From the NCBI RefSeq assembly GCF_900069005.2, contig NZ_LN831276.1, forward strand, positions 149,874 through 213,873: a stretch of 64,000 bases of DNA. Reading direction: 5' to 3'. Source of the stretch: Paenibacillus sp. GM2. Lineage in GTDB: Bacteria > Bacillota > Bacilli > Paenibacillales > Paenibacillaceae. Below the pieces are notes generated by a model, which was given only the letters and a program-made list of their open reading frames with translations, was not told the origin of the DNA and did no database searches. Each line of letters begins with the position of its first letter. Position 1 is the first letter of the stretch. Below, one piece after another: positions 55,107-63,736 of this stretch. Made by a program: the position numbers and the translations under genes.

Positions 55107-55122
55107 GAAGGATCGCTTATGG

Positions 55123-55170
55123 TTTGGTGGTTTGGTGGTTTGGTGGTTTGGTGGTTTGGTGGTTTGGTGG
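55123..55170. repeat. 8-bp microsatellite, six copies of TTTGGTGG
   Basis: Six perfect copies of TTTGGTGG follow closely after the second palindromic element. Confidence 0.95.
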
Positions 55171-55982
55171 TCAATAGTCGCTGGTTCGTTGGTTCAGTGA
55201 TTTGTTGGTTTGTTGGTCGCTGAGTTCTTTGGCTCCTCGATTCGTCGGTCGTTGGCTCGGTGGTTCGCTATTTGCTGGCATGTTGGATCGTTAGTTCACT
55301 AACTCATAGTTTAGTAGTTCGCTGGCTTATTGTTTTCCTCGGTTCGTCGGTTCGGTGACTCGTTGGTCCGTTGGTTCGTAAGTTTGCTGGCCAGTTGGCT
55401 CATCGGTTCGTTGGTTCACTGGCTCATAGTTCGATAATCTGATGGCCTATTGGATTACTGGATTCGCAGGTTCGGTGGCTCGTTGATTTGCTAGTTCGCT
55501 AGTTTGCTGGCCTGCTGCTCGCCGATCTTTGGTTCGTTGCTCGGTGGCTCTTTGGCCCGATGGTTCATCGGTTTGCTAGTTCACTGGTCCGTAGGGACGG
55601 TTGGTCGTTGATTCGTTGCGCTAGCCTGATAGACCACTCGTTTGTTGATTCATCGAGCCGCTGGTTCGCTGGCACGTTGCTCGCTAATTCGTTAAATTTC
55701 ATTATCTCGTTAATTCGCTGGCCCGGTGTGATTTATTGGTTCACTAGCCTGCTGGACCACCCGTTTGTTAATTCTTCGATCCACTGGTGCGCTGGCACGT
55801 TGCTCGCTGATTCGTTGCGTTTCGTTGGATCGTTAATTCACTGGTCTGGTGGTGCGCTAGTCACTCCGTTAATTTTTTATTTTCGTTAGCTCACTGGTTC
55901 GTTAATCCGATAGTTCATTGGTCCACTAGTCCACTGCGTTAGTCCGTCGGTCCGCTGGTGCGTTCTCCCCCTCTTGTTTGAC
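55171..55982. repeat. Low-complexity G/T-rich region with a 123-bp degenerate duplication
   Basis: The sequence is a long walk of TTCGTTGG, CTGGTTCGC and related words, strongly poor in A on the plus strand. A degenerate 123-bp unit starting CTAGCCT is repeated at 55621 and 55744. Open frames here are by-products of the composition. No gene is supported. Confidence 0.8.
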
Positions 55983-56807
55983 TCACTCCTGATTTTGCTT
56001 GCGATATTGCAGCGGGGAACGCTTCGCAATCTGCTTGAATACTCGGCCGAAATGAGCAATGCTATCAAAGCCCGTCTCCTCAGCGATTCTCGTAATCCTA
56101 TCATCCGTCTCTCGCAGCAAGGTCTGCGCTTCCCGAATTCGAATATAATTCAAATATTCAATGACCGTAAAACCTGTGGTCTGCTTGAAAATACGGCAGA
56201 GATAGGTCTCGCTGATATAGAATTGCTCGGCAATCCCCGGCAAAGTCAGCTTCTGTCTGTATTCCATATTTAAATATTCGATGATGCGGTATACCCTGCG
56301 CTGCTTCTCGCTCGATTCAGGCGGAATCGGCTCCGGCTTGGCTTCGCGGATACGGGCAATAAGAATGAGCATCTGTAGAAGCAAAGCCAGCAAATATTCT
56401 GTAGAACTGCTTCCTGCTTCCTTCTGCTCGCGCAGCATGTTGTGGAAAAGATCTTCAAACCGTCCCTGCTCATGCACATCTGGACGAAGCAAGAAGCTCT
56501 CCCCGTGATACAAAGGCAGCTCCCCCACTCCCAGACCCAGCAACGGCTCAATGAACAGATCATCAAAATTAACCAATATCCGCTCATGAGAGAACCTTCC
56601 CTTGCTCGTCGTTCGATGTAAATGGTTCTTGTTAATAAACAGCAGGTCGCCAACCTGCAGAGCATAAACCCGATCATTAATATAGTAGTACCGTTCACCC
56701 GACAGTAAATAATAGATTTCATAACTTTCATGAAAATGATCAGAATCCATACTAAAATGTTTAGTTCGCTTGATCTGCTCCACGGCAAAATATGGTGTTG
56801 TGCTCAC
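55983..56807 (-). CDS. AraC-family transcriptional regulator
   Basis: This regulator of about 274 residues has an N-terminal cupin-like domain (MDSDHFHESYEIYYLLSGERYYYINDRVYALQVGDLLFINKNHLHRT) and a C-terminal double helix-turn-helix (QFYISETYLCRIFKQTTGFTVIEYLNYIRI, DSIAHFGRVFKQIAKRSPLQYRKQ). The GTG at 56807 has GGAAGGAG just upstream; longer starts lack one. It is divergent from the Gfo/Idh/MocA gene and probably controls it. Confidence 0.88.
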   Translation of the reverse strand: MSTTPYFAVEQIKRTKHFSMDSDHFHESYEIYYLLSGERYYYINDRVYALQVGDLLFINKNHLHRTTSKGRFSHERILVNFDDLFIEPLLGLGVGELPLYHGESFLLRPDVHEQGRFEDLFHNMLREQKEAGSSSTEYLLALLLQMLILIARIREAKPEPIPPESSEKQRRVYRIIEYLNMEYRQKLTLPGIAEQFYISETYLCRIFKQTTGFTVIEYLNYIRIREAQTLLRETDDRITRIAEETGFDSIAHFGRVFKQIAKRSPLQYRKQNQE

Positions 56808-56967
56808 AAAACTCCTTCCTTTCTCGATCCTGATATCTGAACTTTTTGAACATGACATTTTAGATAAAATATGCATAGTTTTTATTAAAACGACTAATAA
56901 ACGCTTAGATTCTTGCATTTCATATACTATAAAATAGATTTATACCAATGTAAATGGAGTGATCATC

Positions 56968-58272
56968 TTGTCCAAGAAGAAATACGTCATCGTAGGTACC
57001 GGAGGTCGGGCAGAGTTTTTCTATAGCGAGTTGGTAACTACTTTCAAGGAAACTTCAGAGCTGGTTGCAATTTGCGATGTCAATCAGACCAGAATGAATT
57101 ATGCGAATAGACTGTTACAAGAGAAATACCATTATCATGAGGTCCCTACTTACAAATCGGAGAAATTCGATCAAATGATCGAGGATACCAAGCCGGATTT
57201 TGTGCTTGTATGCTCGATTGATCGCACGCATCATAAATATATCGTCCGCGCGATGGAACTCGGCTGTGACGTCATCTCCGAGAAGCCGATGACCATAGAC
57301 GAAGAGAAATGTCAGGAGATCTACGATGCCATCGAACGCACTGGACGAAACCTTCGCGTAACGTTCAATTACCGCTATGCGCCGCATAACACGAAGATTC
57401 GTGAATTAATTATGGATGGAACCATCGGCGAAATACTGTCCGTCAACTTCGAATGGCTGCTCAACACGCAGCATGGCGCCGACTACTTCCGCAGATGGCA
57501 TCGCGATAAAAGAAACAGCGGCGGATTGCTCGTACACAAATCTACGCACCATTTCGACCTGATGAATTTCTGGCTGGGTTCCAAACCCGACACCGTATTT
57601 GCCATGGGCGACCTGCGCTTCTATGGCAGGGAGAACGCTGAGAAGCGCGGCGTTACTGAATTTTACCAACGCGCTTACGGCAGCGAAACGGCGCAGAACG
57701 ATCCGTTCGCGCTCCATCTCGACCAGAATGAGCATTTGAAGAGCATGTATCTTGATGCCGAGCAGGAGGATGGATATCAACGCGATCAGAGCGTATTCGG
57801 AGACAATATCAGTATAGAAGATACGATGAGCGTGATGGTTAAATACAAGAACAAGACCGTGATGAACTATTCGCTAAATGCTTATCTGCCATGGGAAGGC
57901 TTCATTATTGTTTTTAATGGTACACAGGGCCGTATGGAAGTACGAATCACCGAGCAATCCTACGTCAATTCCGGTGGCGATAAGGCGGATGAAGGCGCTT
58001 TGCAAGGCATGGATATCATGATCTACCCTCACTTTGCAGCGCCATATCGCGTTGAAATTGAGCAAGGGGTAGGCGGCCATGGCGGTGGCGACCCCGTTAT
58101 GCTGCGCGATATCTTCGATAAGAAGCAGGAGGATCGCTTCAACCGTGCCGCTTCCCATATCGACGGAGCTATGTCGATCATGACTGGCATCGCAGCTAAC
58201 CGCTCCATTCGGACCGGCCAACCGGTCAAGGTCGACGACCTGTTCAAGTTCCCTGCCGGAAGCTTGAAGTAA
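56968..58272 (+). CDS. Gfo/Idh/MocA-family oxidoreductase
   Basis: This protein of about 434 residues has the N-terminal Rossmann fold of the family (YVIVGTGGRAEFFYSEL), the SEKPMTIDEEKC motif with the conserved Lys, and FNYRYAPHNTKIRELI, followed by the alpha/beta substrate domain. Family members oxidise or reduce sugars, inositols or their derivatives with NAD(P). The start appears to be a TTG at 56968 after GGAGTG. A strong terminator follows. No partner sugar-phosphate isomerase gene is adjacent, so it is a single-gene unit. Confidence 0.88.
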   Translation: MSKKKYVIVGTGGRAEFFYSELVTTFKETSELVAICDVNQTRMNYANRLLQEKYHYHEVPTYKSEKFDQMIEDTKPDFVLVCSIDRTHHKYIVRAMELGCDVISEKPMTIDEEKCQEIYDAIERTGRNLRVTFNYRYAPHNTKIRELIMDGTIGEILSVNFEWLLNTQHGADYFRRWHRDKRNSGGLLVHKSTHHFDLMNFWLGSKPDTVFAMGDLRFYGRENAEKRGVTEFYQRAYGSETAQNDPFALHLDQNEHLKSMYLDAEQEDGYQRDQSVFGDNISIEDTMSVMVKYKNKTVMNYSLNAYLPWEGFIIVFNGTQGRMEVRITEQSYVNSGGDKADEGALQGMDIMIYPHFAAPYRVEIEQGVGGHGGGDPVMLRDIFDKKQEDRFNRAASHIDGAMSIMTGIAANRSIRTGQPVKVDDLFKFPAGSLK

Positions 58273-58308
58273 GACCGTTAAATTAGGGACCCCAATTTCC
58301 ATATACAG

Positions 58309-58345
58309 CAACAGCCTCCTGGAATCACCAGGAGGCTGTTGCTTA
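58309..58345. terminator. Strong terminator
   Basis: CAACAGCCTCCTGG and CCAGGAGGCTGTTG form a perfect 14-bp stem followed by CTT. It ends the oxidoreductase gene and may also act on the convergent ABC permease gene. Confidence 0.85.
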
Positions 58346-58384
58346 TCAGCGCTCTAACTCGATATGGGTTTCCAGCGCCATTTT

Positions 58385-60292
58385 TTATACCAAATTCTTA
58401 ATTAATGCTCTTCTATATCTGTGGTTCACTGCCAGGTAACCCAAGCATTGAATGACCAGGAAGATAACAAAGCTGGCTGCTGTAACACTGCCTAGTGAAC
58501 CACCGATGACCTCGCGCAGGTAGGCAACACCAATTAAGAAGAACAAGCTTGCCACGACAAAAGGCGCAAATATTAACACAGCAAGCTGCTTTGACACAAT
58601 TGAGAACAGCTCCTTTTGAGACAGCCCGATCTTCAGAATGCCCTTATATTTCTCGCGTTCCTTGTCCAAATCCGTAATCAGTCGGAAATAGATCATGCTG
58701 AGCGCTGCGATCATAAATATCAAGCTGAGCATAAAGCCTACATAGAGCATTAGATTTTTCGAGCTTTTCTCTACATAAAACAGATCCCCCGCGCTGAAAA
58801 AGCCAAATTCACCATGATCACTGTACCCGATGCGATCTATTAGAGCCTGTGTCGTAGCTATGTCCTCTTTCCAGTTATCAACGTTATAAGCAAACACATG
58901 CAGCAGATTCAAGCCTTGCCTCCGCTCAATATTCACATAGTCCTGATTCGATACCACCAGGAGACGATTGAAGTAACCGGCAGGCATAATATTCTGACTG
59001 CTCCCTCCGACCATTTGAGGATTCATATTCGTCTGTTGAAAGACCTGCTGCATAGGATCAGAGATATTTAGATCCGTCTTCTCCTTAGGCAGGAAGTTAA
59101 CCGCATAAATCTCATTCTGATCTAAGGATAGGGGTTCCCCACCAAGCCCTTGAATCGCTTCATTGTAGCTACTCAGAGAGACGATGGCCTGCCTCCGATG
59201 CTCAGCAATATAGAGAACATCATATTTATAAGGAGCATAGCCGGCCTGATTTTGCAGGCTTTGTTGCAGCAGCTCCACATGCTCTGATTGACGCGGGTTA
59301 TCCGCTTGAGATACATACATATAGTCATAAGGATAATTCGCCTTCGTATTCTGCTCCACATTCACATTCGCACTATACAATCCAACAATAGCGAAGAACG
59401 TTCCCATAAGGAGCAATGAGACAAGATACATCATCTTCACATTGCTTCGTAAATGCGACTTCATTCCGGAGAGGGTGAGCATATTCGTCTTCTGAAGATA
59501 ACGCTTCTGCTTCTGAACAAGCTCCAACACGAGCACGCACAACTGTAAATATAAGAAATACAAACCAATCACAAAGACAATGAATAAGAAAAATACCCCC
59601 AGAATGTTATTCGATACCTGATGCACAAACGCAACGTTATGCCCAATCGTTATCATAGACAGGGTTCCTCCCGTTGCAAGCAACGCAAAGGTCAACCCGA
59701 TAGGAGAGAAGCGGACCTCTGCTTCCATCCTCTTATCCGACTTGAGCAACTGAATGATTTTTTGCTTTCGGATGAATAGCGGAGAGAAGAAGGAGACGAG
59801 CAAGAACAACATAAAGAACATCACCAAGGTCAAAGCGATAGCCCTGCTTGGAAAATACATCACAAAGCCTTCCACCTGCATCACCTTCCGCGTCACCATC
59901 AGAAACAATGGGGCAAAGACGAGTCCTAATACAAGCGCCATGATGATCGCCGCGATACCGATAAACATATTTTCTCGGAAGACCATCTTTTTAATCTGGC
60001 GCTTGGAAGCCCCCATCATGACGAATAGCCCCAGCGTCCTCTGCCTTACCCTCATAAATGACATGACCGAATAGGAGATGAACACAAATGAGAATAAATA
60101 CACCAGTACCGTGCCTACCATCATCGCGAAGGATAGGGATGAACCATTTGCAATAACCGATAGATCGGGATGGAACATCGACACTGAGAACGAGAAAAAG
60201 ATAAAAATTGAAAATACACTGCTTAGGAAATAAGCGATATACGTCCATTTATCCCGTAAAATATTGTTCAGAACAATATTATTGAATGTCAC
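58385..60292 (-). CDS. BceB-like ABC transporter permease
   Basis: This permease of about 635 residues has ten predicted membrane segments, FtsX-like domains at the start and end and a large extracellular domain of about 200 residues in the second half (AEHRRQAIVSLSSYNEAIQ region). That layout is typical of BceB-type permeases for peptide-antibiotic sensing and detoxification. The GTG at 60292 follows GGAGGTG and overlaps the ATPase gene by 14 bp. The antibiotic specificity is unknown. Confidence 0.9.
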   Translation of the reverse strand: MTFNNIVLNNILRDKWTYIAYFLSSVFSIFIFFSFSVSMFHPDLSVIANGSSLSFAMMVGTVLVYLFSFVFISYSVMSFMRVRQRTLGLFVMMGASKRQIKKMVFRENMFIGIAAIIMALVLGLVFAPLFLMVTRKVMQVEGFVMYFPSRAIALTLVMFFMLFLLVSFFSPLFIRKQKIIQLLKSDKRMEAEVRFSPIGLTFALLATGGTLSMITIGHNVAFVHQVSNNILGVFFLFIVFVIGLYFLYLQLCVLVLELVQKQKRYLQKTNMLTLSGMKSHLRSNVKMMYLVSLLLMGTFFAIVGLYSANVNVEQNTKANYPYDYMYVSQADNPRQSEHVELLQQSLQNQAGYAPYKYDVLYIAEHRRQAIVSLSSYNEAIQGLGGEPLSLDQNEIYAVNFLPKEKTDLNISDPMQQVFQQTNMNPQMVGGSSQNIMPAGYFNRLLVVSNQDYVNIERRQGLNLLHVFAYNVDNWKEDIATTQALIDRIGYSDHGEFGFFSAGDLFYVEKSSKNLMLYVGFMLSLIFMIAALSMIYFRLITDLDKEREKYKGILKIGLSQKELFSIVSKQLAVLIFAPFVVASLFFLIGVAYLREVIGGSLGSVTAASFVIFLVIQCLGYLAVNHRYRRALIKNLV

Positions 60293-61043
60293 TTCGCCCA
60301 CCTCCAAGGAAAGTCAAGGTGTCCATAATATTTTGATAGAAGTTCCCCTGAAGGTTGCCGCGATGGATCTCGTTATACAACTTGCCGTCCTTAATGAAAA
60401 TCACACGGTTACAGAAGCTCGCCACATAGGGATCATGAGTAACCATAAGAATCGTCGTCTGCAAGGTTCGGTTTATAGACTTGAACAGCTCCATCACATC
60501 CTTGGCCGATTTCGTATCCAGATTTCCTGTAGGCTCATCCGCAAGCAGCAGCGAAGGCTGATGGATGATTGCTCTGGCCACGGCCACCCGCTGCGCTTGT
60601 CCTCCGGAGATCTCGAAGGTGCGCTTAGGCAGTAACGACTCGATGCCTAGCAATGAGGAGGCTTGCTCCAAGCGTCGCTCCATCTCAGGTACAGAAACGC
60701 TATCCAAAGTAAGCGGCAGAAGAATGTTCTCCCGAACCGTCAACGTATGAACAAGGTTGAAATCCTGAAACACAAAGCCCAGCTCATTCCGCCTGAACTT
60801 GGCCAACTTTTCATCATTTAAAGAGTGGGGCTGCTGTCCGTTCACAGTAATCTCCCCACCGCTGGGAATATCAATCGTGGAAATACAATTCAGCAGCGTC
60901 GTCTTGCCGCTTCCGGAAGGTCCCATAATCGCCGCAAAATCCCCTTGCTCCAGATCAAAGGAGACATCATTCAGCGCCGTATAGTTCACTTTACCCACAT
61001 ATGTTTTCTCAAGCTGATGCACTTGTAATATTTTTATACTCAT
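60279..61043 (-). CDS. BceA-like ABC transporter ATPase
   Basis: This 254-residue ATPase has Walker A GPSGSGKTT, the signature ISGGQAQRVAVARAI, Walker B SLLLADEPTGNLD and the switch His in MVTHDP. It belongs to the LolD/BceA group that works with FtsX-type permeases. It is the first gene of the transporter pair, with a good promoter upstream. The pair probably removes bacitracin-like or lantibiotic peptides from their lipid targets. Confidence 0.93.
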   Translation of the reverse strand: MSIKILQVHQLEKTYVGKVNYTALNDVSFDLEQGDFAAIMGPSGSGKTTLLNCISTIDIPSGGEITVNGQQPHSLNDEKLAKFRRNELGFVFQDFNLVHTLTVRENILLPLTLDSVSVPEMERRLEQASSLLGIESLLPKRTFEISGGQAQRVAVARAIIHQPSLLLADEPTGNLDTKSAKDVMELFKSINRTLQTTILMVTHDPYVASFCNRVIFIKDGKLYNEIHRGNLQGNFYQNIMDTLTFLGGGRSDIQ

Positions 61044-61098
61044 AAAATCTCCTTACTTCATTGTCGTATACTAAGCTTCTGCCCTCCGAAGCATCTTC

Positions 61099-61127
61099 AT
61101 CATAAGTGATGTACGACCCGTCGACAA
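61099..61127 (-). promoter_or_regulatory. Promoter of the BceA-like gene
   Basis: On the minus strand TTGTCG (61122-61127) and TATGAT (61099-61104) are separated by 17 bp, about 55 bp upstream of the ATPase start. The adjacent two-component system would act here. Confidence 0.5.
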
Positions 61128-61167
61128 TTCCCCTTCATTTCAGTTCCCTTACAAGTTCGTAATAAAA

Positions 61168-61193
61168 AAATCATGACCCTAATCATGATTTCT
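61168..61193 (-). terminator. Terminator overlapping the kinase stop
   Basis: AATCATGA and TCATGATT arms around TTAGGG, followed by TTTTTATT on the minus strand. The kinase stop codon is inside the hairpin, so the sensor and transporter genes are separate units. Confidence 0.75.
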
Positions 61194-62162
61194 AAAATAA
61201 AAATAAAATGTGGTTGCCCCGTCAACCATCGATTCCAGCTTATATTGATGCTGCAGCATATCAGCTATTCTCTTCACCAGGTACAATCCCATCCCTGTAG
61301 ATTCGCCGAACCTTCGTCCGTTCTCACCGGTAAAGAACAAATCAAACACCCGGTTCAGATCACTCGGCTCGATCCCGCCCCCTTCATTCGTAATACTGAG
61401 GACAACGGTACTCTCTGCTATTTTTGCTGCTATCTGCACGTTCTTGCCTGGCTTGCTGTACTTAATAGCGTTATTCATGACCTGATATAACATGGTTTTT
61501 AGCCACTTTCGATCTGTATAGACCGATAAATTACCTTCGATAGAGACGCTTGGATAGACAGAGCCCGAGATGAAGAAATCCTTCAAATCGTTAATTACTT
61601 CGGACACGGCGTTTCTTAATGGAACCTGCTCAATTTTAAGATCCGCGGCAAAATCCTCTGTGCGAAGATAAGTCAGGAGCTGTGATAAATTATAATTAAT
61701 CTTGTTAATAGACGCTTGAACCTTGGCGAAATCTTCATTACCTTCGTTTATTTGCGTGAGCATGCTGATGACTGACACCGGAGTTTTAATCTGATGCACC
61801 CAATGACCCAACATCGTCTGATACTCTTGTTGCCGGTTCTTCAAATGGTTCATTTGAGAATGATATAGCTGTAGATTGGCACGCATACTCTGGGCATAAG
61901 CTTCCTCCAGAACCGAATGCGGATTATGAATGAGCATATCCTCTGGCTTGGTTGGTATTGCGGATAACTGCTCATACACCTTTCGACGCGTGATATACCG
62001 ATAAAGAAGAAAGATCAACAAAAGAACCAAACTTACAAACACAAAATAAACTTTTCCACCGACCTCAAACCCATCCAGCCAGTCATACAGAAGGAATAAG
62101 CCGAAAAAAGTAACCAGATATAGTATTCCAATGGACAAATGGTCCTTAATAAACAGCTTCAT
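61179..62162 (-). CDS. BceS-like intramembrane-sensing histidine kinase
   Basis: This 327-residue kinase has two membrane segments close together near residues 11-60 and almost no extracellular loop, typical of intramembrane-sensing kinases. Phosphoacceptor His123 lies in GHWVHQIKTP and the ATPase domain carries NAIKYSKPGKNV, NEGGGIEPSDL and GRRFGESTGMGLYLVKRI. Its start overlaps the response regulator stop (ATGA). By analogy it senses through the BceAB-like transporter rather than by binding drug directly. Confidence 0.92.
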   Translation of the reverse strand: MKLFIKDHLSIGILYLVTFFGLFLLYDWLDGFEVGGKVYFVFVSLVLLLIFLLYRYITRRKVYEQLSAIPTKPEDMLIHNPHSVLEEAYAQSMRANLQLYHSQMNHLKNRQQEYQTMLGHWVHQIKTPVSVISMLTQINEGNEDFAKVQASINKINYNLSQLLTYLRTEDFAADLKIEQVPLRNAVSEVINDLKDFFISGSVYPSVSIEGNLSVYTDRKWLKTMLYQVMNNAIKYSKPGKNVQIAAKIAESTVVLSITNEGGGIEPSDLNRVFDLFFTGENGRRFGESTGMGLYLVKRIADMLQHQYKLESMVDGATTFYFYFRNHD

Positions 62163-62851
62163 ATCGGTTCCTCTAGCAACCGGTACCCTACACCGCGTAC
62201 GGCTTCAATTGCAGCATCGGCCCCAACATCTTGCAGCTTCTTGCGGAGCCGAGCGATATTCACATTGAGCGTGTTCTCCTCTACGAAGCTCTCATCATCC
62301 CATAGCTTGGAGAGCAGGGTCTCCCGGCTCAGCACCTTTGGAGCATTCTCCAGCAGCATACCCGCCAGCATCGCTTCCTTCTTGGTCAACAACACTTGCT
62401 GTTCCTGGTGTTCCAGGATCAAGCTCTCCAGATACAGCTTCAGCTCGCCGCAAACCACAGTCCGCTCGGATGGATTGGCGGCATAATCCCCGTAATTTCT
62501 GCGGATCTGCCCGTTCACCTTAGCAACCACCACTTCTAGCGAGAAGGGTTTGGTAATATAGTCATCTGCCCCATTCTCGATACCGTAGATCTGCTCCATC
62601 TCACTGCTGCGTGCCGAGATAATGATAATCGGACAAGTTGAGAACTGTCTGATTTTCCGGCACCAATAGAAGCCATCATACTTTGGCAAATTAATATCCA
62701 GCAGAACCAGATGGGGATCAAACTGCTCAACCTCCCCTGAGATATCATTAAAATCAGAGCAAACCTTGCATTCATAATCGTATTTGTGCAAATGTCCGGA
62801 CAGTAATTCCGCAAGCGATTGATCATCTTCCACCAGCAATATTCGATACAT
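62159..62851 (-). CDS. BceR-like OmpR-family response regulator
   Basis: This response regulator has about 230 residues: receiver domain with DD near 9-10, phosphoacceptor Asp52 in LLDINLPKYDG and Lys in YITKPFSL, then an OmpR/PhoB winged helix (LTKKEAMLAGMLLENAPKVLSRETLLSKLW, NVNIARLRKKLQDVGADAAIEAVRGVGYRL). I use the ATG at 62851, which has GGGTGA upstream; ATG 62857 and GTG 62860 are also in frame. It would activate the adjacent transporter genes. Confidence 0.93.
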   Translation of the reverse strand: MYRILLVEDDQSLAELLSGHLHKYDYECKVCSDFNDISGEVEQFDPHLVLLDINLPKYDGFYWCRKIRQFSTCPIIIISARSSEMEQIYGIENGADDYITKPFSLEVVVAKVNGQIRRNYGDYAANPSERTVVCGELKLYLESLILEHQEQQVLLTKKEAMLAGMLLENAPKVLSRETLLSKLWDDESFVEENTLNVNIARLRKKLQDVGADAAIEAVRGVGYRLLEEPI

Positions 62852-62930
62852 AGTCATCACCCAGCCTATAATTCACGTCATTAATAAGTTGTCTGTCTTA
62901 CTATTATCTACATATTTTGGAGCAAATAAA

Positions 62931-62968
62931 AAGCCTGTATAGAGTAAAACATACAAACTCCATACAGA
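62931..62968 (-). terminator. Terminator after the unknown/flavodoxin operon
   Basis: CTGTATGGAGT and ACTCTATACAG arms on the minus strand, followed by GCTTTTTATTT. It lies about 65 bp after the stop at 63032. Confidence 0.6.
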
Positions 62969-63031
62969 CCAATTACATTTGTGTAATATTAGGACGGTTT
63001 AAAGGACGGCCCATTCCTGAATGCTCAAAGC

Positions 63032-63736
63032 TTATATGGCCCAGGCGCTTGATGATGTTATCGTTGCCTCCCGATCCTTCCCGCCAGTCCCTTGTATTTC
63101 GGTTTCCCAAGCATCGGTCAGCAGTCTCACATAATCCAGCGAGGCCTGTAATTCCAGTGACTCCCCGATTATGTCATGCTTCCGATCGTCCAGTAAGGTG
63201 TAGACTTCAATAATGCCGGGAGGGCAGCCAAAAGCACCATGCCAAAACACATTGGTTAAATGCGAAAACGCCTTGACCAGCTCTACATTATCCTCCAAAA
63301 GAAACTTCTGCACAGTTATTCGCGTCGGATCTCTCCTGTCCTGCCATAACGCCTGAAAAATAATAGAAATCTGCATGCCCAATACGTCTGATTTCATCGA
63401 CCAGTTCTCATACAAGGCCACAGGATAGTCATAAATCAGCATTCCCGTGATCAAAGTCAGCTGAGCCACGACCTGATTATATACCTGCCAATAAAATAGG
63501 GGATCGGGAAATTCATCCTGATTGCGCGGCCAACGCCGGTTAAGCAGCACCTGTATCGGTGTCTGCAGACGTACCGCAGGCATCAGCGTGTAGTAATCGT
63601 TAATCGCATGCCCTACAGCGTATTGCACACGCTGCCGCCACGTTACCTTCCGTTCTCCGCTTCCCTGGCTTACCTCCGCCGCTGAGTACGAATGGATCCA
63701 CCCTTCCAACTCATAGTCCACAATTCGTCTCATCAT
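63032..63736 (-). CDS. Hypothetical protein coupled to flavodoxin
   Basis: I do not recognise this protein of about 234 residues. It begins MMRRIVDYELEGWIHSYSAAEVSQG and is rich in aromatic residues and Gln, with several hydrophobic helices (PDPLFYWQVYNQVVAQLTLITGMLIYDYP) but no clear membrane segments, signal peptide or motif. The ATG at 63736 overlaps the flavodoxin stop (ATGA), with GGAGGG 12 bases upstream. The coupling suggests a redox partner or a shared regulatory role; function is unknown. Confidence 0.7.
   Translation of the reverse strand: MMRRIVDYELEGWIHSYSAAEVSQGSGERKVTWRQRVQYAVGHAINDYYTLMPAVRLQTPIQVLLNRRWPRNQDEFPDPLFYWQVYNQVVAQLTLITGMLIYDYPVALYENWSMKSDVLGMQISIIFQALWQDRRDPTRITVQKFLLEDNVELVKAFSHLTNVFWHGAFGCPPGIIEVYTLLDDRKHDIIGESLELQASLDYVRLLTDAWETEIQGTGGKDREATITSSSAWAI

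Larger units (their letters stand above)
54420..55110. repeat. 355-bp tandem duplication including a kinase gene end
   Basis: The segment starting ACAAACG at 54420 recurs from 54775, an offset of 354-355 bp. It spans the last 38 or so codons of the histidine kinase gene, its stop region and one ABB'A' element. The copies differ by scattered substitutions and a few short indels. Confidence 0.9.

Noticed and set aside
55560-55889. A 109-codon frame with internal repetition
   Set aside because: It follows the 123-bp degenerate duplication in low-complexity DNA, with no ribosome binding site and no recognisable domain.
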